Positions 1 to 12,119 are shown, counted from the first letter of the stretch. The stretch is 64,000 nt of DNA from Hyaloperonospora brassicae (GCA_947650285.1 CANTFL010001234.1:371740-435739), one strand, 5' to 3'. Notes: generated by a model from the sequence alone, not told the origin. A program made the numbers and translations.

Positions 1-2253
1 CACTAAGCCGAATGATTTGTTCGTGACAGGGTTCTATTGCCTGGCTTATAGATGTACCCTTCACAGTTAACAGTCATTCAACACGTGAGAGGGATTTAAA
101 AGACTTAATCGGTGAGTTCATGGATCCGATCATTGTGCATCACCTAATTTACAATCGGTAAAACATTAAGATCATGCATTAAAGTCTAGTGATCTAATCG
201 ACCATAATAATTTTGATTTGAATAAATTAGTAGTAACAAAAAGCGACGGTCACATCTTAGCTACCTAAGTGGAGTCGGATTCGATTGATATAATAAATTA
301 ATTCGAATAGCAGAAGAAGCAAGGCAATTAAAAAGGAGGGATGCTAAATATGTCTAAGATTTGCACAATTAAGATTACAATAAATATGTCGTAAAGTCGT
401 TATAAATTCTCCTGCGATTCTGGCGTGCAATGGGTCAATTTATAATTTTCATTTCACGGTTTAAAATTCTTGAGCATCCGAGATATTTAAACGGATGCCA
501 TCCGACGGTTGCAATTAGTTCTGCAGGTTAAACTGCCTAATGGTGCATTGTGCGGTTAGATAATGATCACGTAGTGCATCAGTATTCTCGAGTATGTAAT
601 GTTCATTCTATAAGATCTAGGCAGAAAAGAATGAGAGGTATTTGTGTTGCTTATTCATTGTACTATAGCAAAAAATATCTACCCATCATTACAGAGCTCA
701 GAGCTATTGCCCCCCGAAAAAAGTTCGTCTTCTGCGGACATCGCTTTACCATTCAACAAAGATAAATGTAGAAGACCAATTGCGATCGATTGATCGCTCT
801 CGTTTTGCAAAGATTACCACAGATAGTAAACAAAAATATGTAGGCTGCACACAAATCCTCTGTTCAGTTCCAATTCACGACTTGGCTAAGGGCTATCCTT
901 CTTCTAACTAAATTGTTGATAATCTATTCTGACTTAGTCGCCTACCGACACAAATGGCTGGAGAGCATAATTAAGGGGTGTTCCTCGTCATATTAGTTAA
1001 ATATGTACGCCGTAAGGGCCACAGATCATTGCATTTGATAATTAATAGTATAAAATAAGAGGAAGCCTATATATTGAGCAACGAACAAGCATAGTATTCT
1101 ACTATCATTGATATTTCTCATATTTCCGTTTACTAATTAGCAAGATGAGAATATGACAAATTATATCCTATATTAAATAGAGTACAAATTTACATATTTC
1201 ATATTTGGAATTTACGCCAAGTAGGCTTATTTATCTAATAACAGAGCAAGCAGCCACATATGTTAAATTAGCATTGTATCACACACGGATTATGGCAAGT
1301 ACATCAATAACATGTATATACTTCATTAAGCGTTGTTTAAAAGATATCCACACAGCGCAAAATTCTTCATTACTTATCTATTACTGAGTTGTAGGTTGGT
1401 ATACTTTTAATGAATTATAAGTAGAAAGCATATGAGCCGATTGTGTCTTAAGTTTAGTGTACTAAATGGTTTTCCTTCTTGCAAAGTCGACTTGTTTAAT
1501 CTTTAACGGAGAGGTCACAGCCCTTAAATTCTATTTTTTTTCACAATTGTTGCGATATTTTATCTGCGTTGCGTTAACTATGTGGACCGCTTAATTACTT
1601 CAGGTCGTTCGAATCGACCGCGAAAATTGCGGACAGTATCACACAATCTGACTCACTTAAGGTTTAGGTATAACTTCGAACTCGATGTGTATAATTATCT
1701 ATACATATATAATATATCAAGAGCAAGTCTGCAAGTCTGGGCGCGAGCACCTCCCTGTACACATAGTATAGATACTTATACGAATCGCATAATGTACACG
1801 AAGAACGCCGCGTGTGGAAAAAAAAGTTTGCTCGTAGAAATTATTCAATAAGTTAATGAGCCTTGTTTTCATATTATCGCATTTGAGCTTCACATGAATA
1901 ATCAACTATTTCTTACGCTCTCGCTGACCTACTCCTTACTATTTTTTTGGGTAAGAAAGCGATAACGTGGTCTCACTCTCCGACTAATGCCATCACTGAG
2001 CAGTGACGATGCCTGCAAAGGAGATCCTAAATAATACTATTTACATATGATGAAGTAATTAGACACAAGAAAACTGCGATATGGTGCAAATTAGTAAGAA
2101 TAAACTTACATGTTAAGAACAATACGATATTTGCCTAGACGCTGGTAAGAATAATCTTGTTCAGAATAAATGAACAAGCTTATATTAGACCAACGTTTTT
2201 TAATTATAGCTTATGATATTTGTGACGTTTCTAGCGTCGCATAAAGTGTGGTA

Positions 2254-2256
<3 letters not shown>

Positions 2257-2288
<32 letters not shown>
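2257..2288. repeat. (AT)16 microsatellite
   Basis: An uninterrupted run of 16 AT dinucleotides lies inside repeat copy A. Copy B has a shorter AT run (about 41254-41268) at a non-colinear position, so the two arose independently. Confidence 0.95.
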
Positions 2289-2291
<3 letters not shown>

Positions 2292-3107
2292 CACTAAGCA
2301 GGAACCGCTCAAAGTTTTGAAAGACGGATTGGTTCTGGCAAGCAATTTTGTCGAAAAATAAATCAGCTGTTTCGTCACTATCAACGAATTCCAGTAAATC
2401 ATCAAATGAGTTGTTTACCTCAAAACGACAGCACAAACCACGATGAATAAGTCTGCCAATTCGTTATGTGGTTTATCATTCGACTGGCTTTGCCGCAAAC
2501 TTGTACGAACAAACCTTTATTGAATGAATACACTACATTTCGCGATGGAGAAGAAATGTTTGCTCCACAGTTAGTTCAGACAAAAGCGAAACATTGAATT
2601 TCTCGTCTTTAAACATGCACTAAATAATGTTCTGTTAAAAGCTACTGAATCGGTCAGCGATACACTAATTACCGCATGAGCCTTATTCAACCTATCATTT
2701 GATCTTGTCAACGGCACTGTACCAAATATAATATGTCATAATTCTTCAAATTTACATCCGCATTAGACATGGGTGTCCAGGACTGGACAATGGCCGAATA
2801 GAGGTTTTTAAAGCAAAAAAAAGTTTTGCGACTCTTACTACTTATTCTTCAACTATTTTGGCAAGGTCAAATTATATCGTACTTACAGGTACCATTTCTG
2901 CATCAAGCTTGCTTTGAATAATTATCGATAAAATTTGCGCTATTCTATTATAGCGTCTTATTTCTTGTAGCACAATACTCATTTTATTATACAAGCCACC
3001 CGACGACGATTCCTTTATCATCGGTAAAAATCAGGGAAATGTCGTTACACAGAACGTCATTAGTATCGGTATAAGAAATATAAATCTAGTATTTAATACA
3101 ATGTAAA

Positions 3108-3332
3108 TTAAACATTGGGCGTACCAATTGCCGCATTTGTGTTTACTAAAGCTTTCATCTCTGAGATATTATAAAGTATTATATTGTCGGTTAGCTTTAT
3201 AACCAATGACATCCCCTTTTTTATATTTTGGAAATCGAAAGCATCACCGTTTATTTTTAATAGACTACTAGATCTGAAAAATACGGATTGCTCATAAAAG
3301 CTTATTTCATAAAAATATCCTATTCTCCGCAT
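3108..3332 (-). pseudogene. Coding-like remnant on the minus strand of repeat copy A, unrecognised
   Basis: A 74-codon reading frame ends with the peptide NTNAAIGTPN. The colinear part of copy B (about 42550-42680, minus) keeps a related ending, GTNALLGTPN, preceded by a similar LYxIS pattern. This recurrence suggests it was once coding rather than a chance ORF. No family is recognised. Other parts of the repeat conserve peptides on the plus strand, for example an RATP-containing stretch in 42995-43198 and its match near 3610-3760, so coding on both strands is possible. Confidence 0.25.
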
Positions 3333-4660
3333 TTTTTTGTCTATAGATGCTCGCGTACATGATTAGTGCAGCATAATTTGAAAATTGCGGTTTGCGACAG
3401 CCATCTAGCGTTGTTGCCGTAATTATATTTACATAAAGCATTTCAAATGTAGGTAAGTTAGTGTCAAAATTCTATAGTGTAATTAATACATACCCTTAAT
3501 TTGCAAGAGCCGATGGTATCACACTATTAAACAAGCAATTTCGCGCGCGATCGTTTGCAATTTACCTGTTAGAGTTCACGCTACACCTACATCATTAATA
3601 TCGTATCATGTGCGTAGCTATGATAACTGTGCCACCTAGTGCGTAAGAACGTGCCACTCCACGCTAATTGACAGGTCCATGACTAGGCGACCTACAACTG
3701 GTCTTGTTGTGCTTTAGTATGGTGTCATTTGCTATCAAAAGACGTATCACTTATGCGATAAGTGTAGATTCAGTCAAATCCATGTAGGACGGCTCGATAC
3801 CGATGTAATTCACTAGAAAATATCAAACGAAACTCTGATATACAATGGCTAGCAACCCCACGGACGGAGGTGCGCGGGTATTCAATAATCTGTTAGGGTT
3901 ACGCTGTGTCTAAGATCTTTACATTCCTTTCGACAATCACTCATGCTTTATGGACATGTCATACGAAGGAGGATATATTATTTTGAGTCAGTCCGATCCT
4001 AAAAATTGCGATGTCATTAACGTTGCGAAATTTAAGCTTTAATCCACAAAATATTCGGAGAGTGTAACATGTGGACCTGTCTCAGATAAAACATTTGTGG
4101 TGTCAGTATTCTTTCTTTGAGCGCCATATTTGTATTTTATGTGATGGTATAACCCTACAACAAGAAATTAATTTAATTATTGATCACTGCTCCAAGGTCG
4201 ATCAAGATCAATCATAGCTTAATCATCAATAAAGATTTCGCAAGTGTAGCAAGAAAAATGATCGTATTGTAAACACGCTGCGTATGAACGTAATCTGCGA
4301 TGATAGGGATACAACCCGCCTAAATCATCATGTAAACTGCAACACAGACCTAATCTTGCCCATCTCGAAACTGGTCGCCGAATATAAATTCGTGCGGTAC
4401 ATAAATCTGTTCGGTTAGGTTGTCGTGGGCTACTGTTTATAATTTATATTTACAATCTGCCTAAACTAAGGTAAATATCATAGACTTAAGCCTAATATAC
4501 GAAAAAAAGGATTTAAAGAATTGTATTGTAAGAATGCGCCAAACATCAAGTCACAATAGGATATACATCCATTTCAACGCGGTATTCACAGCCGCAATAA
4601 ATGTCGATGGTGAACCTGAAAAAATTCAATTCTGGCAAAATTAGTTTTTACTTCATTTTC

Positions 4661-7600
4661 AAGTGGTAAGAGCACCGTTCGGGTGAGGTTATGGCTTTGG
4701 AAAAAATATAGAGCTTGGAACGTGTTGAGTACATTGTTTTTTGTCGTCTTTATAGGAGATTAAGAAATGCAAAGGCACATAATGTGCCGGTATATGTTGA
4801 ACAATCACCCATTATTGCTGCTTCATGGGCCCCGCTTAGGAGGATACTAAACCAGGTAATGACGTGCTACTCGTGAGGGTCTACTCTAATTCAACCGCCT
4901 AGTTTCGATATGTTCAGTCGCATTGCTACTCATATCGTACATACCCTGATCACCATAAACTAATATCTTTAAAATCAATGAAGGGTTCCCACTTGTTTAT
5001 TCCAAAAGTCTGCAGGTCCAAAAAGAAAAGGACCCGTTTTTGGCGCATCATTCGATACGAGAACTTACCGACTCAGCATGGCAGAAGCCAGGTGATCATG
5101 AACTTATCGGATACATGTGCATCCAGATTGCAACAATGCGTCGACCTGTGCATGTATTACTTTTGTGCCTTGCTCAATATTTAATTCACTTGCTTATTGC
5201 CAACCAACGCCAAGATGCTCAAGAGATAGCCAATGATCTCGTTCAGCATTCCTACATTTCGATTATCGCAGAGTATCGGTCGTTAAATGTCTGGAATCTA
5301 AATTGACTACAAGTGCTACAGAGTGTGCGGAGCTACTCTTGCGTCTTCCACGTACGTGTCACTTGTCAATTTACATACGCTTGTTCGAAAATACTAAAGC
5401 TCATCTAAGTACGCACCAGAGGTTTTACAATTGGATATGGATATCCAAACAAAGGCTATACTGATTGCTGTCACGTTGAAGACTGGATGTCACATACCTT
5501 AATGTTCACCTTATAACAGGACGCAATCCATCAACTGTACTTACAGGTGATGCCGCCAACGTCTAATGTACCTTATCGACGCTTCCACATCTTCTAGTTT
5601 TGCTTGTGGATACCACACAATAGTACCGCTAATCACTACATTTTGATCGTTGTGTTACCCCGTTTCAGTAAGAATACGACGTACATAACTCCGGCGGGTA
5701 CGGCTGCGGAACTCGCACAGATCGACATAACATAGGGATTGTTAACGTGATTCTCCAGATGTTGCCAATTGACCTAGCGCACATGGATACAACTGATTGC
5801 GACAAGAGACGTTTTCATTTTTGCACCAAGTGCAATGCATCGAAATCAAATGACACTGAATCCTTGCTTACGATATGCAGGACATTCTGGGCTCAACTGT
5901 GTCGTTCCGACCGCTCGCTGTCGTTGTTTAAGTTTGAAAACAATGATATTGAGAATCAGATGCATTGGCCGCATCAGCGTTAAATGTGACAAAATGCTCG
6001 CAATCTCAGACTGAACGAGCTAAAAAGATGACTGCACGATGATGGTCTTCACTTGACACATGGTCGTCAGCTTGACATGATAAGCAGTGAGTGCGAGTAG
6101 CACAACAAGAAGAACGCGAGACATTCCAAAGCATCCGCAGCTGCATTAGCGATATCATTCGATCCACCAGTACTCATGACCCGTCTGACATCTATGGACC
6201 ACCCGACTTGCACACAGAAACAAAGATGTCTTGAAGCCGCGCTACCTGCAGCTTGCCGACGGTGCGCTTGCTAAAAGAAGTGCTCAATCGATGCCAGCCG
6301 TGACTGTTGGTGCACTTCATGATGCTCTAACTATCAAATTGCATAGGCCAGTGGTGTTTCAGGAGAATTTGATCGCATATTTGCTCATCCGTTGTAGCGA
6401 GCGTATGCCTTTTCGTACCCGTGCGCCATTCTTTTTGTACCTTAATATAAACAGTTGCGAATCTTAACACGAAAAATGAAGCACATGCAGCCGCGAGCGT
6501 CGCCACGAAAGTCTAAATACATCAATGGAGCTCGTAGGTACGAAACACGAGGCATCATAATGGAGCACAATGTGAGTTTGGCATCTCCGTGTCGAGTTGG
6601 AGAGTAGGAGGATCAACGAAATAGCAATCGCGCTTACAACAAACGCAGCGAAACCACAATTTCGACAGGTGTGTCGTGTGAAGTTACGATGATTTCGAGA
6701 GGCACATGACAGTTCTCGATATCTGAGTCGCCTATTATCTACGGCGCTACTATGCATGCGAACACAAAGGCGTTAAGAACGACAATCCAGTGGTAAAACA
6801 TGCGATGCGTTTGTGCTCAGACGTCGCAGGGTGCTATACTGCTCTCCGTGACAAATAAGATGGAAGTTACCTGGAAAAGGGCGGGGCCACCAACGTGGTG
6901 ACGAGCGAGTGTTTACGCATCTCTCGCTTGCTATGGATGAGCAATAGCGTTTTGCGGACATGCTCATCCGATACTCACATGCTGTAACGACTTATTCTTT
7001 AGTTATGATGTTTTGTAATGTCTGCAATTCATTGGTGCTCAGAGCGATGTTTGGCTCGATAATTATTTTGTTGACTATTTCCATTCCAAATGTACCATAT
7101 ACTCGAAGAGCAGTTTTTTACCTTTGATTTTAGTTTGTTCGCGATTTTTCTTTAGGCTTTTTATCATCAGATTAGGCTAGACAATGTCTAGTCGTCGAGC
7201 GATGTTATCTACCGACGAATACACCTCTAAACGGTGTTATACAATTGAGAAGCAGTCCACGTCCGCAGCGCGATCGAACGCACGAGTTTATCGTGACTCG
7301 CACGTGCACGACCATCACGGAAGCGATATTGATGCGCCAACAATCAGGATGACGTGAATGGATGACCTAACCTTTCCGTCAGCGATTTTCTCACTGCATC
7401 AATGGGCCACCTTTACGTTGACAACAGTGCTGGACATTATTACAATCGATGTCAGCTGAATCCATCGTCAGGGGTAGATCGGTAAACGCATGAGGCGCTA
7501 GAGTGCGCATGCTTTTTGTAGTTCGCTGTCCACTATTTCGATTTGCAAAGGACACACGAGAGCGCAAATCTCATTCCTTGACGACCAAAGCATTGCTGCT

Positions 7601-7980
7601 TCTTCAAACAAGCGGAATGAATAGTACAATAATCGATTTACGCGCTCGGAGTACAATGCAGAAGCGCGGAGACGAGATAGACACAAGCTGACACTGTCCA
7701 ATTTTCGCAAAATATAAAAAACACATCGATAAACGCAATACACACTTGAGAGTGCAAGTGCTACAGACTGACTGACGCGACACACACGAAACTGGCCCAA
7801 GCCTTCAGTGCGCACCAGGCGGTGCTACAATCGTCAAAACCTGCCTAAGAGATTGCGGTCTATTTCTGACCCTTTATAATAGCCATTTGGGGGAAGAGTG
7901 CAAGAATTATCACCACGATTTGAAAGCTTGCCCTGTCCAATGAAAAGGTCCCGTCGTCATACTGGTTTGCGAGCTGTGAT
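4661..7980. other. Unassigned region with short coding-like pieces, no recognised gene
   Basis: This region is less AT-rich than its surroundings and contains several short plus-strand reading frames (4978-5184, 5040-5306, 5747-5983, 6231-6467). They have ordinary amino-acid composition but no motif I can assign. The stretch 5040-5306 (SAWQKPGD near its start, then a leucine-rich part) and 6231-6467 (LQLADGALAKRSA) look like protein rather than noise. They could be exons or remnants of one decayed gene or transposon. No splice model was convincing. The part 6470-7980 holds nothing I can support apart from the effector promoter at its end. Confidence 0.3.
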
Positions 7981-7988
7981 CCACTCGT

Positions 7989-8002
7989 TCACTTCGCAAT
8001 TT
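7989..8002 (+). promoter_or_regulatory. Oomycete-type initiator (Inr) for the effector gene
   Basis: The 14-mer tcacttcgcaattt matches the known oomycete initiator consensus TCAYTYYNCAWTTT. It lies 33 bp before the ATG at 8035, the usual distance for short oomycete 5' UTRs. This supports both the gene call and the chosen start. Confidence 0.7.
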
Positions 8003-8034
8003 GCTCTTTCGCCCCTAGACGACCGAACGCGACA

Positions 8035-9105
8035 ATGCGCATCTACTACTTCGTACTTGTGGCTTGTACTGCGACTTTGGCAGGCAGTACGAACGCTTCG
8101 GAGCCATCCAGCCGTTCAATGACGAACGCTGAAAACGAGGCCGCCATTCGTTCCGCTCACGATGTCCAAGATGGCGTCGCTGTCAAGAAACCGCTAGTGG
8201 TACACGATCACAAGACTGGCGAAGAAAGGACGGCACCTGCGGTGAAAGACGTTGAAGCAATAGAAAAGGCAACAAGTAAATTGCTCAAGGTGTTGCGTGG
8301 CAAAGCTACAAATAAACGCCCGACCGTCCACGAGCAAGTGTCGCTGATGACCCAACAAAATGCGATCAAACACCACGTAAAGAAACATTTCATGTTGGTT
8401 GCAGCGCTCCGGAAATTGCAATATGAACAACTGGAAGCAACGGCGTTGACGAAAGCTATGAGTGAAGCCTCTCGAGCCGACGTGCATCCTTCAGAATTTT
8501 TGAAGAAGATGATTCCCGAATATGAGGATGATTATCTTCCAGGAAAATTAGCTGCAGCCATGGTTTACGGGAAGCTGGAGAAGTACATCATGATATACAA
8601 CGCAGCAAGACCAGACACACCACCCGTCAGGATGTTTGCGACATTGTACCACGGCTTCGGTGATTTGGCCAAACTCGCATCTTTTTTGTCGATTTTGAAG
8701 CTCAACTTCGAACATGCCCAAGATGCAGAGCGCCTGGAACAGTTGCTATATATGTACTTGATTGAACACAATACGCAGTTCGATGAAGTTGCCCTGAAGC
8801 TGGCAATCCCAACACAGGGACAGTCTATCTTGGGACACCACAACCTGGCCTTCTTCATCCGATGCATCTCGACGGTCATGGATGTACTTCCTTCGGAGCA
8901 TCAAGAAATCTCCACACTTCTAACAATTATGTTTGGGAAGGAGCAAGCTGTATCCGTGATAGAAAAAGCAGAAAAGATGAGCTCGTCCGTATCATCTGAT
9001 TCAATTCTGAAACGCCTTGAGCCATTGAGACTGAAACTGATTCAGGCTTGGATGCTGAAGACGTTAAAAGATGAGATCGCAGTCGTACGTACGCAGCTAG
9101 GATGA
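8035..9105 (+). CDS. Secreted EER-motif effector candidate lacking a canonical RXLR
   Basis: This is an intact 356-codon, single-exon gene. Residues 1-21 form a typical signal peptide: MRIYYFVLVACTATLAG, then a polar STNA cleavage region. An EER motif lies at residues 63-65 in the context KTGEER, about 42 residues after cleavage, where oomycete host-targeted effectors carry it. No RxLR precedes it; IRSAHD at 38-43 is the closest basic stretch. The body (about 75-356) is predicted all-helical, lysine- and leucine-rich, with one mature cysteine (C277) and one tryptophan (W339), so classic W/Y repeats are not obvious. Other downy mildew effectors also keep EER while losing RXLR. Such proteins are secreted from haustoria and act inside plant cells; the host target is unknown. 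The gene stands alone beside a retrotransposon, as is usual for effectors in gene-sparse regions. Confidence 0.8.
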   Translation: MRIYYFVLVACTATLAGSTNASEPSSRSMTNAENEAAIRSAHDVQDGVAVKKPLVVHDHKTGEERTAPAVKDVEAIEKATSKLLKVLRGKATNKRPTVHEQVSLMTQQNAIKHHVKKHFMLVAALRKLQYEQLEATALTKAMSEASRADVHPSEFLKKMIPEYEDDYLPGKLAAAMVYGKLEKYIMIYNAARPDTPPVRMFATLYHGFGDLAKLASFLSILKLNFEHAQDAERLEQLLYMYLIEHNTQFDEVALKLAIPTQGQSILGHHNLAFFIRCISTVMDVLPSEHQEISTLLTIMFGKEQAVSVIEKAEKMSSSVSSDSILKRLEPLRLKLIQAWMLKTLKDEIAVVRTQLG

Positions 9106-9538
9106 GAGCATTGATGCAGAGGTTGATCGATTGACTTTTGACTTGATTTCCACGTTTTGCGCTTGAACCACTGCATAGACGTATTGGGCCCTACATCAAT
9201 TATTCTCCTCAGTTAGTCACTTGCATACAATAGAGTTTAAAACATTGCATCTACCTTTTTGACATCGATTGCATACGAAAAGATGTTTCTTCGAGGACCG
9301 CAATTCAAAAAGACAATGTAGCAAAGTATTTTAACACTACACGCACGTATAGTCCGAATGGAGTAAGAGGCAAGTGGTCTGTAGGTAATGGCTGAAGACA
9401 CATAGAGATTGACCCTGACCTGTGCCACACATATAAGGTTATCCGTCACTATTCTCCAATCTCGAACTTGAACTTATTTGATATCGCGAGTCCATGTATG
9501 CATCGTGTTTGAATGTGGGCTCGATGGTGTGGCCTACA
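9106..9538. other. Gap between the effector and the G1 element
   Basis: These 433 bp hold the effector 3' flank and the left flank of the G1 retrotransposon. I see no gene. The last five bases (ctaca, 9534-9538) resemble ctcca after the other end of G1 and are probably a mutated target-site duplication. Confidence 0.5.
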
Positions 9539-9981
9539 TGTAACGAGTAGCCCGTTACATGATATTGTCATCAAGGCTAAATGACGATGAAGAAAATCAA
9601 GTTGAATATATTTTTAACAATATCACAGAGCATGATGATATTTTTGAAGATGACCCGAAGGGTCTACTCATTGGTTGATATTGAGATGATATCAACTCAC
9701 CAATCACTGCTAGACGCGCGCAATGGGTGGTGAGTAGACGTCATTTGTGCGTTTGGTTAGATTAATATGATAAAGTCAGGACGAACAAGAGAAATAGGAT
9801 TGATAGGGCTTAAATATATTAAATAGCAGTTTTACGTTTAACGCGACCAGAGTTTTCTACTTAGTCTCTTACCTTACTCTGTATCAGTGTATTACATGGC
9901 AGGGCTCTAACCTTCGCTGTTGTCAGTAAAAGTTAACTTCGTACTGGTAGACAAGTACGCAGTGGTTGGTGTCCCGTTACA
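9539..9981 (+). repeat. 5' LTR of G1
   Basis: This LTR starts tgtaacgagtagcccgttac and ends gtcccgttaca, so the ends form an imperfect inverted repeat. It contains a conserved core: ACTCACCA, a 25-base loop rich in CG, then TGGTGAGT, followed by an ACGTCAT motif. A TATA-like ttaaatatatt stretch lies further on (about 9809-9819). Confidence 0.92.
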
Positions 9982-9984
9982 CCA

Positions 9985-10002
9985 TGGTAGCACTTTGTAG
10001 TC
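9985..10002 (+). other. Primer-binding site of G1
   Basis: TGGTAGCACTTTGTAGTC lies 3 bp after the 5' LTR. The leading TGG pairs with a tRNA 3' CCA end. The same string is found just inside the 5' LTR of G2 (one change) and of G3, which confirms it as a functional site. I cannot assign the tRNA. Confidence 0.8.
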
Positions 10003-10032
10003 CGTACAAGGGCCACAAATGCATCGTTCAAC

Positions 10033-11240
10033 ATGAACATATTGGAGGATGAATACGGCGACAGTTTTTAAGGAAGCCGTGAAAGCAGCTTCTATTTGAG
10101 AAAATTCGAATAAAGTGCGATCGAACGAATGAGTTTACCCGTTGGCGAGAAAGCTATCTGGGCCATGCTATCTTCATGGGTAGAGATAAACAGCATGCCA
10201 CTGTCAGCAAGCTCTTGCAAGAAAAACTTGAATAGTCACGAGCGCTGGTGACCTTGTTGCAACAACAAGATCAACAGCGGACTGAAAATCTAATAACACT
10301 ACAGTCTCGGTCCGCAAGTTCGACGCGTGAGCGTTGACAGGAGTCGCAAAAGCTAGAGATCTACAAGTACCGGGGAGTCGAGGGACTCTCTGTTATGATA
10401 TTTTGTCGAAGTCGACGGTGACATCAAGGCCCGTCGCATCGACACAAAGCGAATGCAAGTCGCATTCGCTAAGTCTAACTTGGCAGACGACACCAGGAAT
10501 TGGGTCTTACATCTCAAATTACACAACCCCAACGTGTTCGAGTCGTTTGACGTCTTCGAGACCCTGCTAAGTGAGACGTTTGAGCCTCCCAGGGGAGAAT
10601 TCAGGACTCTCTCTGAACTCCTTGAGATCAAACAGGTTAAGCGTAAGGTTCAAGCTTACGCTCAGCATGTACGCTACCTTGCAATTTGCATGGTAGTAAA
10701 CCCTCTGAGTCAATTTGTGAAGATCACATTATTCGATTACGGCCTTGCAATTGGTCCTGTCAGGGACCACCTGTTTCACGGGGAGCTAAAGACGCTGTCT
10801 GAAGCAATATTTGCTGCGTAGTAAGAAGACTTTAGTGTGATACAGGCTCACACTACTCTTACCGCCCATCGTCCACAAAGACGATCAGCTGTTGAAGGTC
10901 CATAAACAATGGACCTCTGTCATGTTGAGGGCGAGAAACCTCGCCCGGTGAATGACGAACGAATGGTAAGATGCCATCTCTTATATAGGCGCGAAAACTA
11001 TGCATACGAACGCAGTATCCCTCGCTCAGGACCCCGTGGTGCTGAGCGCAGTAACTCGTCCACCAGTTCAAAGAACTGGAGGACGAAGTCCGATGCTGTT
11101 ACAAAGCCGCAACAGCGAAGCGTACCATGAAAGAATGGTAGGGGCCAGTAGGGGCGGAGCGCCTTACTGATCCGGCAACATCAACAGAATTTGCAAATCT
11201 CTTGACGAAGGTTTAACCCTACACACAGTCACTGTGTACC
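10033..11240 (+). pseudogene. G1 gag (capsid and degenerate zinc knuckle)
   Basis: The start ATG at 10033 matches the gag starts of G2 (44558) and G3 (around 60896, minus), which begin with an acidic M-L-D/E-D-E peptide. A stop follows within about 15 codons. The best-preserved capsid part is 10453-10821, with NWVLHLKL, FETLLSETFEP and the helix YAQHVRYLAICM typical of Ty3/gypsy gag. The nucleocapsid part (10909-11130) keeps MDL...VE.EKPR and PRGAERSN, but the CCHC knuckle has lost most ligands (RCHLLYRRENYAYERS). Gag would form the virus-like particle that packages element RNA. Confidence 0.75.
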
Positions 11241-11273
11241 TCTGCACTAGGTGATGAGGCGTCCTTCATCACC

Positions 11274-12119
11274 TTGACATTGGAAATGACAAAGAACTTG
11301 TCACTTCGCGCCCTAGTTGACTGTGGGGAGTCGAACTACTTTGTTCGTCGCCAGTCACTAGAGGCTGGAAGTATCAACTTCGCACAGCGGGGGGTTCCGT
11401 CAACGAGAATGACGGTGCGCCTTGCAACAGGCGCATCGACCACTGTGATTAAACGTGTAGTAGGAATCCATTACACGCTAAAAAAATGGACAGTTGATGA
11501 TGACTTCATCGTACTCGACCTGGATGACAAGTTTGATGTCATCCTAGGACTATCTTGGCTCAGGAGATACGAGCCAATGGTGAGTAGGCAGCATCGATCA
11601 GTATCGATGCCTGCCACTTGTTCATCAGATAACGATCTGACGTATATCTTGGAACGCCCACAAGCGTGTGGGTGTACTGCAAGTGAGTACGATGGCCTCA
11701 CTTGCATTACGGTAGTTATTACGACTGTACAAGAACACAATGTAGATGATCACTACATCGTGGAGAAATCTCTCCTGGATCATGTGGATGTGACGTCCCA
11801 GGAATTAATCGAGACAGTAAATGTATCGGTTACTGACGGATCGAGCGTAGGCGCTAACACGCTTGATCTGATATTGCCTCCAAAGTTAACTTCGGAAATA
11901 ACCCGATTGCCAACGCTAGAATCAAACAAATTCTTGCATGATCTGCGTCGTGTCAAATACAAGCAGATCTGTGTACTCGTCGCAGAGGACGATGACGTCA
12001 TCGATATTCGATTAGCAACGATTTTTACAAATGCCGAACGGGTTCTCAATCGTTCATCGACGGACAAAAGCGTCATCGATATAAATACTCGGATTAAGAG
12101 GTTTGAATCTCAATCCTAG
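11274..12119 (+). pseudogene. G1 aspartic protease and pro-RT linker
   Basis: A 281-codon open stretch begins with the retropepsin fold: the active-site strand reads ALVDCGESNYFVRR, where functional family members have D-S/T-G followed by A. The second hallmark, DVILGLSWLRRYEP, lies near residue 90. So the catalytic Ser/Thr is replaced by Cys and the next Ala by Glu, and the enzyme is probably inactive. The remaining ~180 residues are the variable linker before RT. The retropepsin would cleave the Gag-Pol polyprotein. Confidence 0.8.

Larger units (their letters stand above)
1..4660. repeat. Copy A of an old diverged ~4.6-kb repeat (partner at 39370-44030)
   Basis: This stretch aligns colinearly, at an offset of about 39.35-39.43 kb, with 39370-44030. 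Matching landmarks include ctgcaggttaaactgcc (about 520) with ctgcaggaaaaactgcc (about 39910); the caagcag...gtatcacacac block near 1245 with its match near 40590; gtcagcgatacactaat (2655) with gtcagcgatacattaat (42087); and the cctaaac...aatacgaa block at 4460-4500 with 43820-43865. Identity looks like roughly two thirds, with many indels. Copy A probably continues left of the window. No intact gene is seen. Short conserved peptide stretches occur on both strands, so it may be a decayed element or viral insertion, but I do not recognise the family. Confidence 0.7.

Noticed and set aside
8194..8879. Minus-strand ORFs within the effector gene
   Set aside because: They are shadows of the intact 356-codon gene, which has a signal peptide, EER motif and promoter.
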